Shown here: in pieces, positions 59,739 through 64,000 of the stretch
How the letters are laid out: every line of letters starts with the position of its first letter
Position numbering within the stretch: the stretch's first letter is position 1
From: Pseudomonas sp. MMS21 TM103
GTDB lineage: Bacteria > Pseudomonadota > Gammaproteobacteria > Pseudomonadales > Pseudomonadaceae
Direction: 5' to 3'
Assembly: GCF_022132145.1 (NCBI RefSeq)
Contig: NZ_JAJISP010000010.1
Span: 46,185-110,184, forward strand
DNA length: 64,000 nt
The notes under the pieces: generated by a model
What the model saw: only the letters and a program-made list of their open reading frames with translations
Told to the model about the DNA's origin: nothing
The model's database searches: none
Translations under genes and position numbers: made by a program

Positions 59739-61538
59739 ATGTTGAGATGGATGCGCAGTTCAGTGCCGGTCAGAGCCGGGTTTGCGGTGACCCTGATCGC
59801 CGTGCTGGCGCTCGGCAGTTCCATCAGCGCCGGGCTGATTGCCTGGTTCAGCGAGGACGATGCGGCGGCGATCAATACTGCCGGCTCCCTGCGCATGGCC
59901 ACCTACCGACTGAACTGGCAACTCGAAGCCGGTGCCCCCGCGGAAAGCATCGCCGCGCTACGCGATGACCTGCAGCTGCGCCTGGACGGCAGCCTGCAAC
60001 AGCGCATCGGCGGCAGCCCGGACGATCCGCTGTACAGCGCCTACCGTGATATCCATGCGCTGTGGCAGGAACAACTGCGTCCGGCCCTGGATCGCGGCGA
60101 CAAGGCTGCTTTCCAGCAGCACACCGAAAGCTTCGTCGCCCAACTGGAGCATTTCGTCATGCTCCTGCAGAAACAGAGCGAACGTCGTCAAGGCTGGCAA
60201 CAGAGCATCCAGGGCGCCGCCCTGTTGATTACCGTAATCATCCTGCTGGTGGGCATGTACGAACTGCAGCTGAATGTGATCAGCCCCCTGCAGGAGCTGG
60301 TCAAGGCGGCCGAGCGCTTTCGCAACGGCGATCACGGCGCGCGGGTCGAGTTCCGCTCGGATGACGAACTGGGGCAGATGGCCGAGAGCTTCAATGCCAT
60401 GGCCGAGGCCATCGAGGAATCGCACCGCACCCTGGAAAGCCGCGTGGCGCAGAAGACCCAGACCCTGGCGCAAACCAACGCCGCCCTGGAGCTGCTCTAC
60501 CAGAGCAGCCGCAGCCTGGCCACCCGCCAGGCCAATGCCGAGCGCCTCGACGAACTGATCAGCCGCTTCCAGCAACGCCTGCCGGGTTTGCGCCTGACCC
60601 TGTGCCTGGAGGACAACATCCAGGCCCCCGCCGAGCACCTGCTGGCCCTGCATGGCAGCGAGACTCGGGAGGTCTGCGCGCGCATCAACTGCGACACCTG
60701 TGAACGCAAGACCAACCCCGACCAGGCCACCTTCATCATCAGCAACCAGGGCAATAACCTCGGCGAGCTGAAAGCCTACTTCCGCGACGGGCACCGGCCG
60801 CAGGCCTGGGAAACGGCGCTGATCCAGGCCCTGGCCAACCAGGTTGGCACGGCGCTGTCGCTCAAGCGCCAGCGCGAGCAGGAGCATCGTCTGCTGCTGC
60901 TCGACGAGCGCACCACCATTGCCCGCGAGTTGCACGACTCGCTGGCCCAGGCGCTGTCCTACATGAAGCTGCAAGTCAGCCGTCTGCAGACCCTGATCCG
61001 CCGGGGCGAAAGCGCACAAACCCTGGAAGCCGTCAGCGACGAACTACGCGACGGCTTGAACACCGCCTACCGGCAATTGCGCGAACTGTTGACCACCTTC
61101 CGCTTGCAGATCCAGGAAGGCGGCCTCGACCAGGAACTCAAGGACACGGTGCAGGAGTTTGCCAAGCGCGGCGAATTCAGCGCCGAACTGCAGATCGACC
61201 GCCTGGCCTTTCAGCTCTCGGCCAGCGAGCAGATTCATCTCTTGCAGATCGCCCGCGAGGCGCTGTCCAACTGCGCCCGGCATGCCCAGGCCAAACACGC
61301 CTGGCTGCGCCTGCGGCAGGTCGGCGAACAGGTCGAATTGTCCGTCGAAGACGACGGTTGCGGCCTGGTTCCGGGCTTTGACCCGCGCCAGCACCACGGC
61401 CTAACCATCATGCAGGAGCGTGCGCGCAGCCTGCATGGCCAGCTCGACATCGAACCCCGGGCGCCCCAGGGCACTCGTATCCACTTGCAGTTCCGCCCCG
61501 AGTTCCTCGGGCGTCACGAAGAAGGTAGCGCCGCATGA
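59739..61538 (+). CDS. narX: Nitrate/nitrite sensor histidine kinase NarX
   Basis: A 599-residue membrane sensor. TM1 at about 13-36, periplasmic helix with the nitrate-binding P-box NTAGSLRMATYRLN, TM2 at about 155-175, HAMP (NVISPLQELVKAAERFRNGD), a Cys-containing central domain (CARINCDTCERK), then the HisKA_3 phosphoacceptor box TIARELHDSLAQALSY (His near residue 390) and a C-terminal ATPase domain (VEDDGCGLVPG). Signals to NarL, whose gene overlaps by four bases. A TACCTCT-type heptamer stands just before the start. Confidence 0.95.
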   Translation: MLRWMRSSVPVRAGFAVTLIAVLALGSSISAGLIAWFSEDDAAAINTAGSLRMATYRLNWQLEAGAPAESIAALRDDLQLRLDGSLQQRIGGSPDDPLYSAYRDIHALWQEQLRPALDRGDKAAFQQHTESFVAQLEHFVMLLQKQSERRQGWQQSIQGAALLITVIILLVGMYELQLNVISPLQELVKAAERFRNGDHGARVEFRSDDELGQMAESFNAMAEAIEESHRTLESRVAQKTQTLAQTNAALELLYQSSRSLATRQANAERLDELISRFQQRLPGLRLTLCLEDNIQAPAEHLLALHGSETREVCARINCDTCERKTNPDQATFIISNQGNNLGELKAYFRDGHRPQAWETALIQALANQVGTALSLKRQREQEHRLLLLDERTTIARELHDSLAQALSYMKLQVSRLQTLIRRGESAQTLEAVSDELRDGLNTAYRQLRELLTTFRLQIQEGGLDQELKDTVQEFAKRGEFSAELQIDRLAFQLSASEQIHLLQIAREALSNCARHAQAKHAWLRLRQVGEQVELSVEDDGCGLVPGFDPRQHHGLTIMQERARSLHGQLDIEPRAPQGTRIHLQFRPEFLGRHEEGSAA

Positions 61539-62191
61539 AGCCATCCATCGGCCCCAACAGTCCCCTGCGCCACAGCATTCTGCTGGTCGATGACCATCCG
61601 ATGATGCGCCGCGGCATGCGCCAGTTGCTCGAACTCGAAGCGGATCTGGAGGTCATCGGCGAGGCCGGGCATGGCCAGGAAGCCCTGGAAATGGTCGGCC
61701 AGCTACAGCCCGAGCTGATCCTGCTGGACAACAACATGCCGCAGATGAACGGCCTGGAAACCCTGCGCCGCCTGCGCGAGATGCAGTATCACGGCAAGGT
61801 ACTGATCTTCACCGTGTCCGATTCCGAAGACGACATTCGCGACGCCATGCGCCTGGATGCCGATGGCTATCTGCTCAAGGACATGGAGCCGGAGCTGCTG
61901 ATCCAGTCGATTCGCGATGCCCTGCAAGGCAGCCTGGTGGTCAGCCCCACCCTGACCCGAATCCTCGCCCAGGCGCTGCGCACGCCGCAAGCCAGCGCGC
62001 AGGTCGACCTGACCGAGCGCGAACGTCAGGTGTTGAAAACCATCGCCGCCGGCCACAGCAACAAGGTCATCGGCCACAAGCTCGGCATCACCGAGGGCAC
62101 GGTCAAGGTCCATGTGAAAAACCTGCTGCACAAACTCGGCCTGCGCTCGCGGGTCGAAGCTGCGGTCTGGGCGATGGAACACTTGCGTTAG
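61535..62191 (+). CDS. narL: Nitrate/nitrite response regulator NarL
   Basis: A 218-residue regulator: receiver domain with the acidic pair in LVDDHP, the phosphoacceptor Asp in LILLDNNMP (about residue 65) and Lys in YLLKDME, then a LuxR-type DNA-binding domain (DLTERERQVLKTIAAGHSNKVIGHKLGITEGTVKVHVKNL). NarL binds TACYYMT heptamers such as the 7-2-7 site at 59615-59630. Start overlaps the narX stop. Confidence 0.95.
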   Translation: MKPSIGPNSPLRHSILLVDDHPMMRRGMRQLLELEADLEVIGEAGHGQEALEMVGQLQPELILLDNNMPQMNGLETLRRLREMQYHGKVLIFTVSDSEDDIRDAMRLDADGYLLKDMEPELLIQSIRDALQGSLVVSPTLTRILAQALRTPQASAQVDLTERERQVLKTIAAGHSNKVIGHKLGITEGTVKVHVKNLLHKLGLRSRVEAAVWAMEHLR

Positions 62192-62359
62192 AACTGCCCG
62201 ATCACCGTTACCTTGCTGGCCTTCGCCCTGCCCTGCCTGGGCGACCCGACCGCCGCGCTGCCGGTTCTATATAATCCAGGGTGAATGAAACGCACATCCC
62301 CCTCCCCGGCACTTTTCTTATCGTGGTCAGGGCCACCCCTGGCTCGACTCGAGTCGCCT

Positions 62360-62986
62360 TCACTGGTCGTAGAGAAAGCTGTCGTCGAGCTGATCCGCCC
62401 CGTTGACCGTCACCTGCAGGTCATTGACCAGACCATCGGCAAGCCCGTAGATCCAGCCGTGCACCGCCAGCGGTTGGCCGCGTTTCCAGGCGTTCTGCAC
62501 GATGGTGGTATGGCAGACGTTACGCACCTGGCGCTGCACGTTCAGCTCGCACAGCAGGTCGACCTGGGCCTCCGCCTCCAGCCCGGTGAAGCGTTCCAGG
62601 TTCTGGTGATAGAGCGCCTTGAGCGCCCGCAGCCAGTTGTCGATCAGGCCCAGCGCCTCGTGACCCAGGGCCGCGCGCACCCCGCCGCAGCCGTAGTGGC
62701 CGCAGACGATCACCTGCTTGACCTGCAGCACATCGACCGCGTACTGCAACACCGAGAGAAAATTCATGTCGGTGGCCACCACCATATTGGCCACGTTGCG
62801 ATGCACGAACAGCTCGCCCGGCATCAAACCAACCACCTCATTGGCCGGTACCCGGCTGTCCGAGCAGCCGATCCAGAGAAACTCCGGCCGCTGCTGGCGC
62901 GCCAGGCGCGCGAAAAACTCCGGATCCCGAGCGCGCAACGACTCGGACCAGAAACGGTTATTGGCCAACAACTGTTCTACGTCCAT
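62360..62986 (-). CDS. can: Beta-class carbonic anhydrase
   Basis: A 208-residue enzyme with the complete zinc ligand set of beta-carbonic anhydrases: CSDSR (Cys, with catalytic Asp/Arg) and HYGCGGV (His, Cys). It interconverts CO2 and bicarbonate in the cytosol. The start at 62986 gives the canonical N-terminus (DVEQLLANNRFWSE). It is convergent with narL. The FNR-type dyad at 63056-63069 lies 70-83 bases upstream. Confidence 0.94.
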   Translation of the reverse strand: MDVEQLLANNRFWSESLRARDPEFFARLARQQRPEFLWIGCSDSRVPANEVVGLMPGELFVHRNVANMVVATDMNFLSVLQYAVDVLQVKQVIVCGHYGCGGVRAALGHEALGLIDNWLRALKALYHQNLERFTGLEAEAQVDLLCELNVQRQVRNVCHTTIVQNAWKRGQPLAVHGWIYGLADGLVNDLQVTVNGADQLDDSFLYDQ

Positions 62987-63055
62987 CGAAGCTCCCGATC
63001 TCCCCACCGACGGCAGGGGCATGCGCAAGGATAGGCATGAGGCATGACGGCAAAA

Positions 63056-63069
63056 TTGTTGTGGATCAA
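63056..63069. promoter_or_regulatory. FNR-type dyad (TTGTT-GTGG-ATCAA) between can and the porin gene
   Basis: One mismatch. Better spaced for the carbonic anhydrase gene, but it could also affect the divergent porin gene. Confidence 0.5.
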
Positions 63070-63107
63070 TATTCCATGTCCTCTACCCACCCTGAATCGG
63101 GACGCTC

Positions 63108-63122
63108 TCTTTAGAGGTAGTC
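63108..63122. promoter_or_regulatory. NarL-type heptamer in a 15-base motif shared with the narX leader
   Basis: The motif (TCTTTAGAGGTAGTC) occurs identically at 59718-59732. It contains AGAGGTA, the inverse of the NarL heptamer TACCTCT. It lies about 120 bases before the porin gene. Confidence 0.5.
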
Positions 63123-63240
63123 CGGCCAAACCGTCGGGAGCAGCCCTGCGACAACTTTTTCGCCATCTTGATGGCCGTCAATATGTTCGATCGCCGTGCC
63201 GCTAACGTGCCCCGCAGAATTCATCTGATGAGGCATCACC

Positions 63241-64000
63241 ATGAAAACCTGCATGACGCCACTCGCCCTTGCCCTCCTCGCCTGCGCCAGCGCCAGTGCC
63301 AGTGCCAGTGCCAGTGCCAGTGAAAACCTCGGCAACCTGTTCAAGGACGGCAAACCGATCCTCGACCTGCGCTACCGCTATGAACACGTTGACCAGGACA
63401 ACGCGCTGAACCACGCCAACGCCCAGACCCTGCGCACCCGCGTCGGCTTCCAGAGCGGCAAGTGGTACGGCCTCTCCGCCCTGATCGAGGCCGACAACGT
63501 CAGTCGTATCGGCGATGCCAGCTACAACAGCACGCGCAACGGCCAGGGCGACTACGCGGTGGTCGCCGACCCGGACGGCAGCGAGGTCAACCAGGCCCTG
63601 CTGCGCTACGACCACAGCCTGGGCAGCGCGGTCATTGGCCGTCAGCGCATCAACCTGGACAACCAGCGCTTCGTCGGTGGCGTCGCCTGGCGGCAGAACG
63701 AGCAGACCTATGACGGCGTGCTCGGCCAGCTCAAGCCGCTGGACGGCCTGACCCTGACCTACGCCTACCTCGACAACATCAACAGCATCTTCGGCCCGGG
63801 CAACGGCCGCTTCGACACGGCGGCCAGCCCGGCCAATATCGAAGGCCACAGCCACCTGCTGAATGCCCAGTACGTGGTCATGCCCGAGCTGACCGCCACC
63901 GCCTACCAGTACCGCCTGGGCCTGGATAACCTGGCGCTGGGCAATCAATCGAGCCAGACCACCGGGGTACGCCTCAATGGCGCCATCTCGGGCGTCAGCT
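63241..64000 (+). CDS. Outer-membrane porin, alginate-export-like family (incomplete at right edge)
   Basis: At least 253 residues. A signal peptide (MKTCMTPLALALLACAS) runs into an Ala-Ser repeat and then a beta-barrel rich in alternating hydrophobic strands: ILDLRYRYEHVDQDNA, TLRTRVGFQSGKWYGLSALIEAD, VIGRQRINLDNQRFVGGVAWRQ, TYAYLDNINSIFGPGNGRF. This layout fits the alginate-export/porin family of Pseudomonas. Substrate unknown. A NarL-like heptamer and an FNR-type dyad upstream hint at nitrate or low-oxygen control. Confidence 0.82.
   Translation, partial: MKTCMTPLALALLACASASASASASASENLGNLFKDGKPILDLRYRYEHVDQDNALNHANAQTLRTRVGFQSGKWYGLSALIEADNVSRIGDASYNSTRNGQGDYAVVADPDGSEVNQALLRYDHSLGSAVIGRQRINLDNQRFVGGVAWRQNEQTYDGVLGQLKPLDGLTLTYAYLDNINSIFGPGNGRFDTAASPANIEGHSHLLNAQYVVMPELTATAYQYRLGLDNLALGNQSSQTTGVRLNGAISGVS
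63286..63321 (+). repeat. Hexanucleotide tandem repeat (GCCAGY)6 in the porin signal region
   Basis: Six in-frame copies of GCC-AGT (first GCC-AGC), encoding (Ala-Ser)6 at the signal peptide/mature boundary. Slippage would change the number of Ala-Ser pairs without breaking the frame. Confidence 0.85.

Overview
The window reads as the chromosome of a denitrifying pseudomonad: it is GC-rich, gene-dense, carries Pseudomonas-type interspersed palindromic repeats, and its narLX-narK1K2GHJI-ppi-moaA and dnr/nor/nos blocks follow the order known from Pseudomonas aeruginosa and the P. stutzeri group. Almost everything concerns life without oxygen: nitrate respiration, nitric oxide and nitrous oxide reduction, anaerobic heme and deoxyribonucleotide synthesis, and the Crp/FNR regulators controlling them. 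No nirS/nirK nitrite reductase gene is present, although its usual partners nirM and nirQ are.

Layout. 1-3.4 kb: 5' end of cfa, the oxygen sensor anr, an alpha/beta hydrolase-phosphoribosyltransferase pair and a hypothetical gene. 3.4-6.7 kb: a Fur-box-headed ferrous iron uptake operon of FtrABCD type. 6.7-9.3 kb: a second FNR-family regulator, a DGC-domain protein, an unreported-looking 50-residue membrane protein, dnr, and a small zinc-ribbon protein. 9.6-15.4 kb (minus strand): norCB, norD and nirQ-nirO-nirP. 15.8-20.7 kb: nirM, a LysR regulator, an HPP-CBS membrane protein, an SDR enzyme and nnrS. 21.0-29.4 kb (minus): the complete nosRZDFYL-tatE operon. 29.7-36.6 kb (minus): acyl-CoA dehydrogenase, CopD-like membrane protein, hemN, nrdG and nrdD, where the glycyl-radical domain of NrdD is encoded by a separate 55-codon gene.

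36.7-47.5 kb is an accessory region. It holds an arylsulfatase gene bounded by a 10-bp inverted repeat resembling integron cassette ends, a 480-bp duplicate of the nrdD 5' end and promoter, small AT-richer genes (DUF302, monooxygenase-like, tautomerase, an interrupted thioesterase) with integron attC-like sites, an IS110-family remnant, and an apparent operon joining an orphan NqrF-like reductase, a MenA-like prenyltransferase and two small membrane proteins. 47.7-62.2 kb is the nitrate respiration block, followed by a beta-carbonic anhydrase and a partial outer-membrane porin.

How it works together. FNR-type dyads (TTGAT-N4-ATCAA and variants) stand before norC, nirQ, nosR, hemN, nrdD, narK1, nnrS and several poorly known genes, so Anr (oxygen) and Dnr (NO) should co-induce nitrate reductase, NO reductase, N2O reductase and oxygen-independent heme and dNTP synthesis. 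A 7-2-7 NarL site between narK1 and narX adds nitrate control. Box assignments and functions come from motif reading alone; no database search was run.
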